DNA of 55,220 nucleotides from Caulobacter sp. S45 (GTDB taxonomy: Bacteria; Pseudomonadota; Alphaproteobacteria; Caulobacterales; Caulobacteraceae), in the NCBI RefSeq assembly GCF_009765965.1, contig NZ_LMUL01000017.1, forward strand, positions 293,060 through 348,279, in the 5' to 3' direction. The position numbers and the translations under genes are program-made. A model generated the notes under the pieces. The model had not been told where the DNA came from, did not search any database, and worked only from the letters and a program-made list of their open reading frames with translations. Below are positions 16,502 to 26,194 of the stretch, one piece after another (position 1 is the first letter of the stretch; every line of letters begins with the position of its first letter).

Positions 16502-17788
16502 TTACCGGCTCGCCAGCTTGATGTCGGTGGCGAAGTAGGCGTCGATGGCGCGGGCGACGCCGTCCATCAGCCGCCGCCGTTGTCCGGCGTTGGCCAAGCG
16601 CTTCTCGTCGTCCGAATTGGTGATGAAGCCCATCTCCATCAGCACCGCCGGCACGTCGGGCGCCAGCAGCACCATGAAGCCGGCGTCGCGATGGCTGCGG
16701 CGCAGCAGGGGCGTCACGTCGGAGATGCGCGACAGTAGGGTCTCGGCGAACTCCGACGAGCGGTTGCGGGTCTCGCGCTGGGTCAGGTCGAGCAGGATGC
16801 GGTTCACCTGCTGGTCGGGACCCGGCAGGGTCATGTTGATCCAGTTGGCCTTCTCGAACACCTGCTTGGCCGCGCGCGTGGTGCCCTGTTCGGACAGGGT
16901 GTAGACCGTCGCGCCCTTCAAGCCGGGCTCGGTGCCGGAATCCGCGTGCAGCGAGATGAACAGGTCGGCGTTGGCCCGGCGCGCGATCCGGACCCGCTCC
17001 TCCAACGGCACATAGACGTCGGCGGTGCGGGTCATCACCACCTTGTAGTGGCCCGAGCGCTCCAGCCGGGCCTTGAGCGCCTCGGCGGCCAGCAGGGTCA
17101 GGGTCTTCTCGTGCACGTTCTGTCCGGCGGCGCCGGGATCGTGGCCGCCGTGGCCCGCGTCGATCACCACCACCCGCCTGGACGGGATCAGGGGTGCGAC
17201 CGGCGCCTCGATCCGCGCCATGTGGACGAGCTTGCGGGCCTGGGGCCCGGGCTGGGTGGCGCGCAGTTCCTGCGAGGGCGTGGCGGCGGCGATCTGGACC
17301 GCCGGGCGGCCCGGAGCCTGGGGCGCGGCCTGTTCCGCCGGCTGGTCGGAGACGTCGATGACGTAGCGGTAGACGTTCAGCCCGTCGCCCGGCGGCAGCA
17401 GGAAGCGCCGGCGTACGATGGCGGGCCGCGTCAGTTCGAGATGGACCTGGGCCGCGCCGGCGGCCTCCTCGACCCGCCAGCTCTTCACCAGGCCGGCGCC
17501 GTCGCCCTGCATGTCGCCGGGGACGTCGACATGGGCGAGCGCGATCGCCACCTTGTCGCCCATGGTGGGCGGGGTGATCAGGGCGCCGCGGGTGGCGCGA
17601 TCCAGTTCGATCACGATGCGGGTCTGGTGGGAATCGCCGCCCAGGCGCACTTTCAGCACGCCGACGCTGGGTTGACTGTGGGAAGCGGCGGCCGCAACGG
17701 CTGCGACGGAAACGGCGCACACGGCGGCCACGATCCGACGGTGTCGGACCCCTGTGGCGCGCAATCGTGTGATCAGTCCCGTGCGCAT
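16502..17788 (-). CDS. N-acetylmuramoyl-L-alanine amidase, AMIN + Amidase_3 (AmiC type)
   Basis: A 428-residue periplasmic amidase that cleaves the MurNAc-L-Ala bond of peptidoglycan during daughter-cell separation. An N-terminal signal peptide (about 1-38, with a preceding basic region RLRATGVRHRR) is followed by an AMIN localisation domain (about 42-150), a Pro/Ala linker and the Amidase_3 zinc domain (about 205-425). Zinc ligands are H213 (DAGHGG), E227 (HEKTL) and H281 (SLHAD), with the catalytic Glu in LMEMGFITN. Caulobacter has a single AmiC of this layout. The next gene upstream, divergent, is rne. Confidence 0.94.
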   Translation of the reverse strand: MRTGLITRLRATGVRHRRIVAAVCAVSVAAVAAAASHSQPSVGVLKVRLGGDSHQTRIVIELDRATRGALITPPTMGDKVAIALAHVDVPGDMQGDGAGLVKSWRVEEAAGAAQVHLELTRPAIVRRRFLLPPGDGLNVYRYVIDVSDQPAEQAAPQAPGRPAVQIAAATPSQELRATQPGPQARKLVHMARIEAPVAPLIPSRRVVVIDAGHGGHDPGAAGQNVHEKTLTLLAAEALKARLERSGHYKVVMTRTADVYVPLEERVRIARRANADLFISLHADSGTEPGLKGATVYTLSEQGTTRAAKQVFEKANWINMTLPGPDQQVNRILLDLTQRETRNRSSEFAETLLSRISDVTPLLRRSHRDAGFMVLLAPDVPAVLMEMGFITNSDDEKRLANAGQRRRLMDGVARAIDAYFATDIKLASR

Positions 17789-18144
17789 CGCCGCTCCGCC
17801 GACCTTGAATATGCCTTATCGGCTCGATCGGTAGACAAAGGCTTAACCAAGCGGAAACATCGCCGCCGCTTCCAATTCGTGTCGCGATGTTGCAATGATC
17901 TCCGGCGCGCCCCTTAGATGAGCGGCGCTCGCTGCGCTAGGGCCGATTCGCGGCCTCGGCGCTCCTCTCGCTATTCGCGCCGTTTTCGGGCGCGTCAGGA
18001 TTTTGAACCCAATGGGCCGCCTCGCCCTGCAACGCCAGCTCTCGACCCAACGGCCTTCGCCGTGCGGCGAGATCGGCGCGTGCGCGAGGCGCCGTGTCCG
18101 GCGCGCGGGCTATGAGCCCGTCTCGCGCCGCGGAGATCGTTTCG
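17789..18144 (+). promoter_or_regulatory. Promoter and long 5' untranslated region of rne
   Basis: A 356-bp gap between divergent amidase and rne. It holds no convincing gene. It contains a stem CGCGCC (17976-17981) with GGCGCG (17989-17994) closing a GTTTTCG loop, plus other G/C-rich pairable stretches. In enterobacteria a structured rne leader mediates autoregulation by RNase E; a similar role here is inference. A GATTC site lies near 17944. Confidence 0.4.
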
Positions 18145-20841
18145 ATGACCAAAAGAATGCTGATCGACGCCGCTCACGCGGAGGAAACCCGCGTCGCCGT
18201 GGTGGACGGCTCGCGGATCGAAGAACTTGATTTCGAAAGCCAGTCCCGCAAACAGCTTCGCGGGAACATCTACCTCGCCAAGATAACCCGGGTCGAACCC
18301 AGCCTGCAGGCCGCCTTCATCGAGTATGGCGGCAATCGCCACGGCTTCCTGGCGTTCAACGAAATCCACCCCGACTACTACCAGATCCCGATCGCCGATC
18401 GCGAAGCCCTGCTGCGCGAGGTCGATTCGGACCATCACGACGACGACGACGGCGACGATGCGGAGGACGACGACTCCGACGACGAAGGCGATCGCGCGTT
18501 CCAGCGCCGCCAGCGGCGGTTGATGCGCCGCTACAAGATCCAGGAAGTCATCCGTCGCCGGCAGATCATGCTGGTCCAGGTGGTCAAGGAAGAGCGCGGC
18601 AACAAGGGCGCGGCGCTCACCACCTACCTGTCGCTGGCCGGCCGCTACGGCGTCTTGATGCCCAACACCGGGCGGGGCGGCGGCATCAGCCGCAAGATCA
18701 CCTCGGCCACCGACCGCAAGCGCCTGAAGTCGGTGGTGCAGAGCCTGGACGTGCCCACCGGCATGGGCCTGATCGTGCGCACCGCCGGCGCCAAGCGCAC
18801 CAAGGCCGAAATCCAGCGCGACTACGAATACCTGCTGCGGCTGTGGGAGAACATCCGCGAGAACACGCTGAAGTCGGTCGCCCCCGCGTTGATCTACGAG
18901 GAAGAGGACCTGGTTAAGCGCGCCATCCGCGACATGTACGACAAGGACCTCGACGGCATCCTGGTCGAGGGCGAGGCGGGCTACCGCGAGGCGCGCGACT
19001 TCATGCGCATGATCATGCCCTCGCAGGCCAACAAGATTAAGCCGTACCGCGAGGCGACGCCGCTGTTCGTGGCGCACAAGATCGAGGACCAGCTCGCCCA
19101 GATCCACTCGCCGGTCGTGCCGCTGCGCTCCGGCGGCTATCTGGTGATCAACCAGACCGAGGCGCTGGTCGCCATCGACGTCAACTCGGGCAAGGCCACG
19201 CGCGAGCGCAACATCGAGGCCACCGCCTTCAAGACCAATATGGAAGCCGCCGAGGAGGCCGCGCGCCAGCTGCGCCTGCGCGACCTCGCCGGCCTGATCG
19301 TCATCGACTTCATCGACATGGATGAAGCGAAGAACAACCGCATGGTCGAGAAGGTGCTGAAGGACGCGCTTTCGCTCGACCGGGCGCGCGTCCAGATGGG
19401 CAAGATCTCCGGCTTCGGCCTGATGGAGATTTCCCGCCAGCGCCGCCGTTCCGGCGTGCTGGAAGGCACCACCCACGTCTGCGAACATTGCCAGGGCACC
19501 GGCCGGGTGCGCTCGGTGGAGTCCAGCGCGCTCGCCGCGCTGCGCAGCATCGAGGTCGAGGCGGCCAAGGCCGGTGCGGGCATGGTGAATGTCCGCCTGC
19601 CTGCGGCCGTGGCGCTCTATGTGCTGAACGAGAAGCGCGCCTACATCGCGCGACTCGAGCAGATGCACGATCTGGAGGTGACGATCCTGATCGACGAGGC
19701 GCTTTCGGCCTCGGAAGTGGGGATCGAGCGTATCGCCGCCTTCGAACCCGCCGAGGGCGAGGAAGGGGCCGCGCCGCGCCGCTCCAACCGCACCCCGATC
19801 CTGCTGCCGCCCGAACCGGCGTACGAAGAAGATCCCGTCTTCGAAGTCGAGGAAGAAGACTTCGAGGACGAAGAGGTCGAGGACGAAGCCGAGACCGAGA
19901 CCGAAGGCGAGGAAGCCTCGGAGGATCGCTCGGAAGGGCGCGGCGACAAAAGCCGCCGCCGGCGCCGCCGTCGCGGCGGTTCGCGCGAAACCGAGGCCGA
20001 TGCGGTCGAGGATGCGCCGCGCGCCGACGAGGATGACGAGGAAGGCTTCGAAGGCGCTTCCGAAGAAGAGAAGAGCGAACAGCGCCGTCGCCGCCGTCGC
20101 GGCCGTCGCGGCGGCCGGCGTATGCGCGAAGAGGGTGGCGCGCCGCGCGATCCCTACGCCTGGGTCCACGCCCATGGCGGTCGCGACCGGCCCCATCCCA
20201 ACGACGATCCCTACGCCTGGCGCGATCCTCATGCGCCGCACGCCCGTCCCGAGGATCGCGTCATCGAGGCGCGGGCGGAGAAGGTGATCGAGGCCAAGCC
20301 CCAGCCTGCAGCCGTCCAGCCGGCGACGGGCGAGGCCGACCCCTACGTCTGGACCGAAGCCGGAGCCGAGGTGGAAGGCGAAGGCCGCACCCCGCGTTCG
20401 CGCACCCGTAACCGTCGTGGACGCGGCCGAGGCCGTGACCGCGTGCGCGGCGAGGAGACGCCGATGGAGGACACGGCCGCCGCCGCCGACCAACCCGAGG
20501 CCCCGACCGAAATCCCGGCCGATCCGCAAGGTGCGCCCGAGGTCGAGATCCCCGCGCCGACCGAGACCCCGGCCGAGTCTCCGATCCAGACCCCGGCTGA
20601 GCCTGAAGCGCCCCCGCCCGAAACCCCGGACGCTCCCATCCCCGACAGCCCGACGCCGGAAACGCCTGCGCCGGTCGAAACGCCGCACGACCTCGCCGCG
20701 CCCGTCGAGGCCGCCCCTGTGGCCGAACCGGAAGCGCAGCCTGCGCCTGAGCCAGCGCCCGAACCGGAGCCCGATCCCAACGAGATCACGGGGCTGGCCC
20801 CTGCGGCGCCTAAGCGCGGCTGGTGGCGCCGCAACGCCTGA
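18145..20841 (+). CDS. rne: Ribonuclease E
   Basis: An 898-residue RNase E, the endonuclease scaffold of the RNA degradosome. The S1 RNA-binding domain (about 37-140) is interrupted by an Asp-rich insert (residues 94-116). Catalytic DVNSGK (D345) and IDFIDMD, and the zinc-link cysteines C446-x-x-C449, are present. The C-terminal half is low-complexity: acidic blocks, Arg/Gly blocks (RRRRRGRRGGRR), three DPY(A/V)W motifs (D669, D688, D732), a Pro/Glu/Thr stretch, and a final KRGWWRRNA. In Caulobacter this GWWRR tail docks PNPase. ATG at 18145 is chosen because GGAG precedes it and the family starts M-x-K-x-MLIDA. Confidence 0.95.
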   Translation: MTKRMLIDAAHAEETRVAVVDGSRIEELDFESQSRKQLRGNIYLAKITRVEPSLQAAFIEYGGNRHGFLAFNEIHPDYYQIPIADREALLREVDSDHHDDDDGDDAEDDDSDDEGDRAFQRRQRRLMRRYKIQEVIRRRQIMLVQVVKEERGNKGAALTTYLSLAGRYGVLMPNTGRGGGISRKITSATDRKRLKSVVQSLDVPTGMGLIVRTAGAKRTKAEIQRDYEYLLRLWENIRENTLKSVAPALIYEEEDLVKRAIRDMYDKDLDGILVEGEAGYREARDFMRMIMPSQANKIKPYREATPLFVAHKIEDQLAQIHSPVVPLRSGGYLVINQTEALVAIDVNSGKATRERNIEATAFKTNMEAAEEAARQLRLRDLAGLIVIDFIDMDEAKNNRMVEKVLKDALSLDRARVQMGKISGFGLMEISRQRRRSGVLEGTTHVCEHCQGTGRVRSVESSALAALRSIEVEAAKAGAGMVNVRLPAAVALYVLNEKRAYIARLEQMHDLEVTILIDEALSASEVGIERIAAFEPAEGEEGAAPRRSNRTPILLPPEPAYEEDPVFEVEEEDFEDEEVEDEAETETEGEEASEDRSEGRGDKSRRRRRRRGGSRETEADAVEDAPRADEDDEEGFEGASEEEKSEQRRRRRRGRRGGRRMREEGGAPRDPYAWVHAHGGRDRPHPNDDPYAWRDPHAPHARPEDRVIEARAEKVIEAKPQPAAVQPATGEADPYVWTEAGAEVEGEGRTPRSRTRNRRGRGRGRDRVRGEETPMEDTAAAADQPEAPTEIPADPQGAPEVEIPAPTETPAESPIQTPAEPEAPPPETPDAPIPDSPTPETPAPVETPHDLAAPVEAAPVAEPEAQPAPEPAPEPEPDPNEITGLAPAAPKRGWWRRNA

Positions 20842-20867
20842 GGCGCTATTACGACTGAGAGGGGGAT

Positions 20868-22361
20868 ATGCGATCAAGGTCGCGGCGCAGGTTGAGCGCA
20901 GGAGCGCAATCCCCCATGTCACCCAGCGCGGCCAAGCCTGACCTGCCTCGCCGGGCGCTGAGCCTGTCTCGGCGCCTGGTGCACGGGACGGCGAGCCTCG
21001 TGGCGGCGGGCGTCATGCTGGCGGCGCCGGTGGCGAGCGTCCACGCCCAGGGCGACCAGTCGACGAACATCCTCGACACCGAGATCAACGAGATCCTGCA
21101 CGAGGAGTGCGATCCGGCCTTCATCGCGGCCGGCCTGAACCCCAAGGACGTGACGATCCTGCTCGTCACCCACGAGTTCAACGCCGCCACGGTCAACAAC
21201 CAGGTGTTCATCCTGGGCACCGACCTGATCGAGAAGACCGACAACCCCAACCAGCTGATCGGGGTCATGGCGCACGAGACCGGCCACGCCGCCGGCTACC
21301 ACGCCGCGCGTCGGGGCGAGATGATGAAGGCCGGGCTCGCGCCCTTCCTGCTGACCCTGGGCCTGGGCATCCTGGCCGCCGCCGCCGGGGCCGGCAGCGC
21401 GGCGGGCGCGCTGCTAGGCTCGTCGAGCTATTTCGGTACGCTTGGCGCGCTGGGCTATTCCCGCGAGCAGGAGGCGCGCGCCGACCAGGCGGCCATCACC
21501 TACCTGGAAAAGAGCGGACAGTCGGCCAAGGGCCTGGTGGACTTCTTCAACGAGTGGCGCTTCGAGGAGGTGTTCTCCGAAAGCCGGCGCTATCGGTTCT
21601 TCACCGACCACCCGATCAGCGGCGACCGGATCGACCTGCTGCGCCGCCGCGCGGAGGAGCAGCCGCACTACAACGCCGTCGACGATCCGGACCTGGTCTC
21701 CAAGCACGAGATCATGAAGGCCAAGCTGATCGGCTTCACCGAGCCGCCGCAGACCGCCTTCTTCAAGTACAAGGACGACGACCACTCCTTCATCGCCCGC
21801 TACGCCCGCGCCATCGCCTATTACCGCGAGACCGAGACCGACAAGGCCCTGACCGCCATCGACAGCCTGCTCGCCGACTATCCCAACAACCCCTACATCT
21901 GGGAGCTGAAGGGGCAGGTGCTGTTCGAGGCCGCCCGCACCAAGGAGGCCGAGGCCGCTCACCAGCATTCGGTGGACCTGAAGCCCGAGGCGCCCCTGCT
22001 GCACATCAACCTCGCCCAGGCGATGGTGGCGCAGAACGATCCGAAGAAGGCCGACGCCGCCATCGTCGAGCTTCGCCACGCCGTCGCGCTGGACCGGGAC
22101 GACCTGGACGGCGGCAACAGCTTCGCCTACCGCCTGCTGGCCGAGGCCTACGACTCTAAGGGCGACCAGGGACATGCCCGTCTGGCCACCGCCGAGGAGC
22201 GCTACGCGGTGGGCGACATGGTGCAGGCCCGCATCTTCGCCATGCGCGCGCGCGAGTTCCTGCCGCAGAACAGCCCCGACTACCGACGCGCCACCGACAT
22301 CGTGCTGACCTCAAGCCCGACGGATGACGACCTGCAGCGGTTGGGCCAGCGCGGCGGCTGA
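20868..22361 (+). CDS. Periplasmic M48 metalloprotease with TPR domain (BepA/YfgC-like)
   Basis: A 497-residue exported zinc protease. Basic N-terminus and hydrophobic core give a signal peptide ending near ASVHA (residue 60). The zinc motif H136-E-T-G-H140 lies at the same residue numbers as in E. coli BepA, and the third ligand Glu is in REQEARADQAA. The C-terminal half (about 300-490) consists of TPR-type helices. BepA homologues degrade or assist outer-membrane proteins such as LptD. ATG at 20868 follows a GAGAGGGGG stretch; ATG at 20916 would also keep the signal peptide. It follows rne by 26 bp on the same strand. Confidence 0.92.
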   Translation: MRSRSRRRLSAGAQSPMSPSAAKPDLPRRALSLSRRLVHGTASLVAAGVMLAAPVASVHAQGDQSTNILDTEINEILHEECDPAFIAAGLNPKDVTILLVTHEFNAATVNNQVFILGTDLIEKTDNPNQLIGVMAHETGHAAGYHAARRGEMMKAGLAPFLLTLGLGILAAAAGAGSAAGALLGSSSYFGTLGALGYSREQEARADQAAITYLEKSGQSAKGLVDFFNEWRFEEVFSESRRYRFFTDHPISGDRIDLLRRRAEEQPHYNAVDDPDLVSKHEIMKAKLIGFTEPPQTAFFKYKDDDHSFIARYARAIAYYRETETDKALTAIDSLLADYPNNPYIWELKGQVLFEAARTKEAEAAHQHSVDLKPEAPLLHINLAQAMVAQNDPKKADAAIVELRHAVALDRDDLDGGNSFAYRLLAEAYDSKGDQGHARLATAEERYAVGDMVQARIFAMRAREFLPQNSPDYRRATDIVLTSSPTDDDLQRLGQRGG

Positions 22362-22519
22362 TATTCGCTTTGGGGCCGGAAACGCCGCAAGACGATTTCG
22401 GCGGCCATGATCATGCTCTAGGAAGCGTTTGCGTCGCGCCCATTGGTCGACCTTGTGATTCTTAATCCTCTGATCTGAGCTGCGCCGGCCGGTGCGGCGG
22501 AGTTGGACGAAAATTGCCC

Positions 22520-23314
22520 GTGACCCGCCTACGTAACGTTCTGCTCGCCGTCGTCTCCGTCGCCGTCCTCGCGGGGGTCGCCGTCGGCTGCAACGCCCAG
22601 TCCTCCCATGAGGGCGCTCCGGCGCACGAGACCGCTTCCGATAAGGCGTTCGGCGAGCGGGTCCGCACCTACCTGCTGTCCCATCCCGAGGTGCTGGAAG
22701 AGGCCTTCGAGCGGCTGCAGTCCAAGCAGGAGGCCGACAAGCAGGCCCTGGCCAGCGGCGCCATCGCCAGCCACCGCCAGGCCCTGGAGCACGACCCCCG
22801 CGATCCCGTGCTCGGCAACCCGAACGGGACGGTCACGGTGGTGGAATTTTCCGACTATCGCTGCCCCTTCTGCAAGGCGGCCGAGCCCGAGGTGGAAAAG
22901 CTGCTGGCCGAGCAGAAGGACGTCCGCCTGGTGATCAAGGAGTTCCCGATCATCGACTGGGAAGACCAGAGCCACCTCTCGCGTGACGCCGCCTGCGTGG
23001 TGCTGGCCACCCTGCCTCAAGGCAAGTACGCCGCCGTTCACAGGGCCATGCTGGCCCAGAAGGCCAAGCTGGAGGACACGGTGGTCAACGAGACCCTGCT
23101 GGGCGTCGGGATCGACGTGGCCAAGGCCCGCGCCCTGGCCTCCGACAAGGCCATCGATGCGCAGCTGGCCGACACCTACAAGCTGGCCCACGAGCTGGGC
23201 GTCGACGGCACGCCTGGCTTCGTGGTCGGCGACACCCTGATCGCCGGCGCGCAGATGGACGCGCTGCGCACCGCCATCGCCGCCGCCCGGACGGCCGCGG
23301 TCAAGCAGCGCTAA
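22520..23314 (+). CDS. DsbA-family thiol-disulfide oxidoreductase (ScsC/Com1-like)
   Basis: A 264-residue thioredoxin-fold protein acting in the periplasm. The N-terminus ([21 protein letters not shown]) is a signal sequence with a possible relaxed lipobox at C24. The region about 45-75 ([17 protein letters not shown]) resembles the ScsC N-terminal oligomerisation segment. The active site is C115-P-F-C118 with cis-Pro P232 (DGTPGF). The start is taken as GTG at 22520; TTG at 22514 is also in frame. It lies seven bases upstream of alr, so it is co-transcribed with alr-mlaE-mlaF. Oxidase versus isomerase activity cannot be decided from sequence. Confidence 0.88.
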   Translation: MTRLRNVLLAVVSVAVLAGVAVGCNAQSSHEGAPAHETASDKAFGERVRTYLLSHPEVLEEAFERLQSKQEADKQALASGAIASHRQALEHDPRDPVLGNPNGTVTVVEFSDYRCPFCKAAEPEVEKLLAEQKDVRLVIKEFPIIDWEDQSHLSRDAACVVLATLPQGKYAAVHRAMLAQKAKLEDTVVNETLLGVGIDVAKARALASDKAIDAQLADTYKLAHELGVDGTPGFVVGDTLIAGAQMDALRTAIAAARTAAVKQR

Positions 23315-23321
23315 GCCCGGC

Positions 23322-24422
23322 GTGGACGATCCCGACGCCGCGTGGCTGACCGTCGACCTGAACGCGCTGGCCGCCAACTTGGCGCATCTGAAAGCCCTGT
23401 CCGGCGAAGCGGAAGTCGCGCCAGTGGTGAAGGCCGACGCCTATGGCCTTGGCCTGGAGGCGGTGGCGGGGCGGCTGTGGGCGGAGGGCGCGCGCAGCTT
23501 CTTCGTCGCCCGTACGGCCGAGGGCGAAAGTCTGCGCCGCTTCCTGGGCGAGGCTCGCCAAGCTTGCATCTACGTTCTGGACGGCTGCACGTCCGGCGCC
23601 GGGCCGCGGCTGGAAGCGGCCGGTTTGACGCCCGTGCTGAACAGCCTGCCCCAGATCGAGGAATGGGCGGCCCATAGCCGAGGGCGTCGCCGCCGTTTGG
23701 GCGCGGCCCTGCATATCGACACCGGCCTGAACCGACTCGGTCTGCGCATCGAGGAAGCGCGCAGTCTTGCGCAGGCCCGCGACCGGCTGGGCGACCTCGA
23801 TCTCGAACTGGTGATCAGCCATCTGGCCTGCGCCGACGATCCTCACAGTCCCATGAATGCACGGCAAGCCATCGCCTTCGAAGAGGCCGCCGCCGTGTTT
23901 CCTGGCGTGCGGCGGAGCCTGGCCAATTCGGCCGGCGTGCTGCTGGGCGCCGCCTTCCTGCATGATCTGGTGCGGCCGGGCCTTGCACTGTATGGCGGCG
24001 GTCCCACCGGCCGGCCCGATCCTGAGCTTCGCGCCGTGGCGACGCTGGACGCGCCGATCTTGCAGGTTCGCAGCGTCCGTCCCGGGGAGAGCATAGGTTA
24101 CGGCGCGACCTGCATCGTCGATTCACCGCTTCGAGCAGCCGTGGTTGCGCTCGGTTACGCCGACGGTGTCTTGCGCGCGGGAAGCCCGCGAGGTTATGGA
24201 TGGGCGAACGGTGCAGCTTGCGCCTTCCTCGGCCGGATATCGATGGACCTTATCGCCTTGGACGTCACCGGATGCGAGGCGACGCCGGGAGACCGCGTGG
24301 AGCTGTTCGGGGCCAACATCTTGCTGGATCACGCCGCCGCCGCGGCCGGCACGATCGCTTATGAACTCCTGACCCGCGTGGGGTCTCGCGTGCATCGCCG
24401 CTATCTCGGAGCAGGCGCATGA
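23322..24422 (+). CDS. alr: Alanine racemase
   Basis: A 366-residue PLP enzyme interconverting L- and D-alanine for peptidoglycan. The PLP lysine is K37 ([10 protein letters not shown]) and the catalytic tyrosine is Y260 (SIGYGAT). The N-terminal TIM barrel and C-terminal beta domain are complete. The start is GTG at 23322, matching the family N-terminus ([14 protein letters not shown]), seven bases after the preceding gene's stop. Its TGA overlaps the next gene's start (ATGA). The coupling of a cell-wall enzyme to a lipid transporter of the outer membrane is notable. Confidence 0.95.
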   Translation: MDDPDAAWLTVDLNALAANLAHLKALSGEAEVAPVVKADAYGLGLEAVAGRLWAEGARSFFVARTAEGESLRRFLGEARQACIYVLDGCTSGAGPRLEAAGLTPVLNSLPQIEEWAAHSRGRRRRLGAALHIDTGLNRLGLRIEEARSLAQARDRLGDLDLELVISHLACADDPHSPMNARQAIAFEEAAAVFPGVRRSLANSAGVLLGAAFLHDLVRPGLALYGGGPTGRPDPELRAVATLDAPILQVRSVRPGESIGYGATCIVDSPLRAAVVALGYADGVLRAGSPRGYGWANGAACAFLGRISMDLIALDVTGCEATPGDRVELFGANILLDHAAAAAGTIAYELLTRVGSRVHRRYLGAGA

Positions 24423-25186
24423 GTGCTGTCCGCGCCATCGGGGCCTCCACCCTGGACCTGCTGCAGAGCGCGGGGCGTCTGGCGATCTTCGCCGTGCAAG
24501 GCGTGGCCGCAATGTTCGCGCCGCCCTTCTTCGGACGCCAGCTGTTCCGCCAGTTCTATTCCATCGGGTTCTATTCGCTGCCGGTGGTGGGCCTGACCGC
24601 GGTGTTCACCGGCGCGGCGCTCGCGCTCAACATCTACACCGGCGGCGCGCGCTTCAACGCCGAGCAGATCATGCCCCAGATCGTGGCTTTGGGGATCACC
24701 CGCGAACTCGGTCCCGTGCTCGCCGCCCTGATGCTGGCCGGGCGGGTGAGCGCCGCCATCGCCGCCGAGATCGGGGCCATGCGCGCCACCGAGCAGATCG
24801 ACGCGCTGCAGACCCTATCCACCGATCCCTACCGCTACCTGATCGCGCCGCGCCTGACCGCCGGCATCGTCACCATGCCGCTGCTGACGCTCGCCGGCGA
24901 CATCATCGGGGTGGCGGGCGGCTGGCTGGTGGCGGTGGCGACCCTGCGCTTCAACAGCGACCTCTACATCCGCAACACGTGGAGCTTCCTGCAGTCCTGG
25001 GACGTGATCTCGGGCCTGATCAAGGGCTGCGTGTTCGGCTTCATCATCGCGCTGATGGGCTGCTACCACGGCTTCAACAGCAGCGGCGGCGCGCGCGGCG
25101 TCGGGCGTTCCACCACCAATGCGGTGGTCTCGGCGGCCATCCTGGTGTTCGCCTGCGACTACGTGCTGACGAGTTTCATGCGGTGA
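24419..25186 (+). CDS. mlaE: MlaE-family ABC transporter permease
   Basis: A 255-residue inner-membrane permease of the MlaE/Ycf63 family, part of the system that moves phospholipids between inner and outer membranes. The diagnostic EQ-loop-like stretch [20 protein letters not shown], continuing [15 protein letters not shown], is present, and about five to six hydrophobic helices are visible. ATG at 24419 overlaps the alr stop (ATGA) and its own TGA overlaps the mlaF GTG. The substrate-binding MlaD partner is not encoded next to it, at least in this window. Confidence 0.92.
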   Translation: MSAVRAIGASTLDLLQSAGRLAIFAVQGVAAMFAPPFFGRQLFRQFYSIGFYSLPVVGLTAVFTGAALALNIYTGGARFNAEQIMPQIVALGITRELGPVLAALMLAGRVSAAIAAEIGAMRATEQIDALQTLSTDPYRYLIAPRLTAGIVTMPLLTLAGDIIGVAGGWLVAVATLRFNSDLYIRNTWSFLQSWDVISGLIKGCVFGFIIALMGCYHGFNSSGGARGVGRSTTNAVVSAAILVFACDYVLTSFMR

Positions 25187-25959
25187 GCGCGCCTCTTCCC
25201 ATCCCCAAGCTGGAACTGCGCGGGGTCTCCAAGACCTTCGGCGGCCGTAAGATCCTCGACTGCGTCGACATCTCGGTCGAGCGGGGCCGCTCGCTGGTGA
25301 TCATCGGCGCGTCGGGGCAGGGCAAGTCCGTCACGCTCAAGATCGCCGTGGGCCTGATGCGTCCCGACAAGGGCCAGGTGTTCATGGACGGCGAGGACAT
25401 GACCGAGCTGCGCACCGCGGAGCGCTCGCGCCTGCATGGTCGGCTCGGCATGCTGTTCCAGGGCGCGGCGCTGTTCGACAGCCTCAAGGTCTGGCAGAAC
25501 GTGGCCTTCCGCCTGATCAACGCCGACAAGGTGCCCCGCAAGGAGGCCCGCGAACGCGCCATCGAGGCGATCGCCCGTGTCGGGCTGCCGCGCGACGTGG
25601 CCGACCGCTTCCCCAGCGAGCTCTCGGGCGGGATGCAGAAGCGGGTGGGCCTGGCCCGCGCGGTGGTCGCCCATCCCGACATCCTGTTCTTCGACGAGCC
25701 GACCACCGGGCTCGACCCGATCACCTCCGACGTGATCAACGACCTGATCATCGAGGAAGTGAAACGGCTCGGCTGCACGGCGGTGTCGATCACCCACGAC
25801 ATGAATTCGGCCCGCCGGATCGGCGACGAGATCGCCATGCTCCACGGCGGCAAGATCGTCTGGCGCGGGCCGGCCAAGACCATCGACGAGACCGACAACC
25901 CCTACGTCCTGCAATTCATCAACGGCCGCGCCCACGGCCCGATCACCTGCGACGCGTGA
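25183..25959 (+). CDS. mlaF: MlaF-family ABC transporter ATP-binding protein
   Basis: A 258-residue ATPase partner of MlaE. Walker A is GASGQGKS (residues 42-49), the signature is LSGGMQKRVGLARA and Walker B is ILFFDEPTTGLDP, the forms typical of the MlaF/Ttg2A branch. The start is GTG at 25183, overlapping the mlaE stop as GTGA; upstream in-frame codons belong to the mlaE region read in another frame. It is the last gene of the scsC-like/alr/mlaE/mlaF run, followed at once by a palindromic repeat that may end the transcript. Confidence 0.94.
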   Translation: MSAPLPIPKLELRGVSKTFGGRKILDCVDISVERGRSLVIIGASGQGKSVTLKIAVGLMRPDKGQVFMDGEDMTELRTAERSRLHGRLGMLFQGAALFDSLKVWQNVAFRLINADKVPRKEARERAIEAIARVGLPRDVADRFPSELSGGMQKRVGLARAVVAHPDILFFDEPTTGLDPITSDVINDLIIEEVKRLGCTAVSITHDMNSARRIGDEIAMLHGGKIVWRGPAKTIDETDNPYVLQFINGRAHGPITCDA

Positions 25960-25974
25960 GCTAGGTCCGACGAT

Positions 25975-26086
25975 CCTGCGTGCTTCGAGACGTCCCTGCG
26001 GGGCTCCTCAGCATGACGAGGTTTAGTCGAACTTCCCAACCTACGTCATGCTGAGGAGCGCGGAGCGCGTCTCGAAGCACGCAGGG
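25975..26086. repeat. Palindromic intergenic repeat, copy 2
   Basis: Outer arms CCTGCGTGCTTCGAGACG and its exact complement CGTCTCGAAGCACGCAGG bracket inner arms GCTCCTCAGCATGACG and CGTCATGCTGAGGAGC. It is the most symmetrical of the three copies. It lies between mlaF and the downstream lipoprotein gene on the same strand, so it probably separates transcripts. Confidence 0.88.
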
Positions 26087-26194
26087 ACCGTTGACAACCC
26101 ACCTGCTTGGCGGACCTGTACGCCCGCGTCAGGACCAAGCCTGGGCGAGCGCGGGGAATCGCGCTCAAATCATCTGTCGTCCAAGGGACATTCC

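Noticed and set aside
17995-20922. 975-aa leftward frame opposite rne
   Set aside because: Antisense shadow of the low-complexity RNase E gene; Arg/Gly/Val-rich composition with no recognisable domain.
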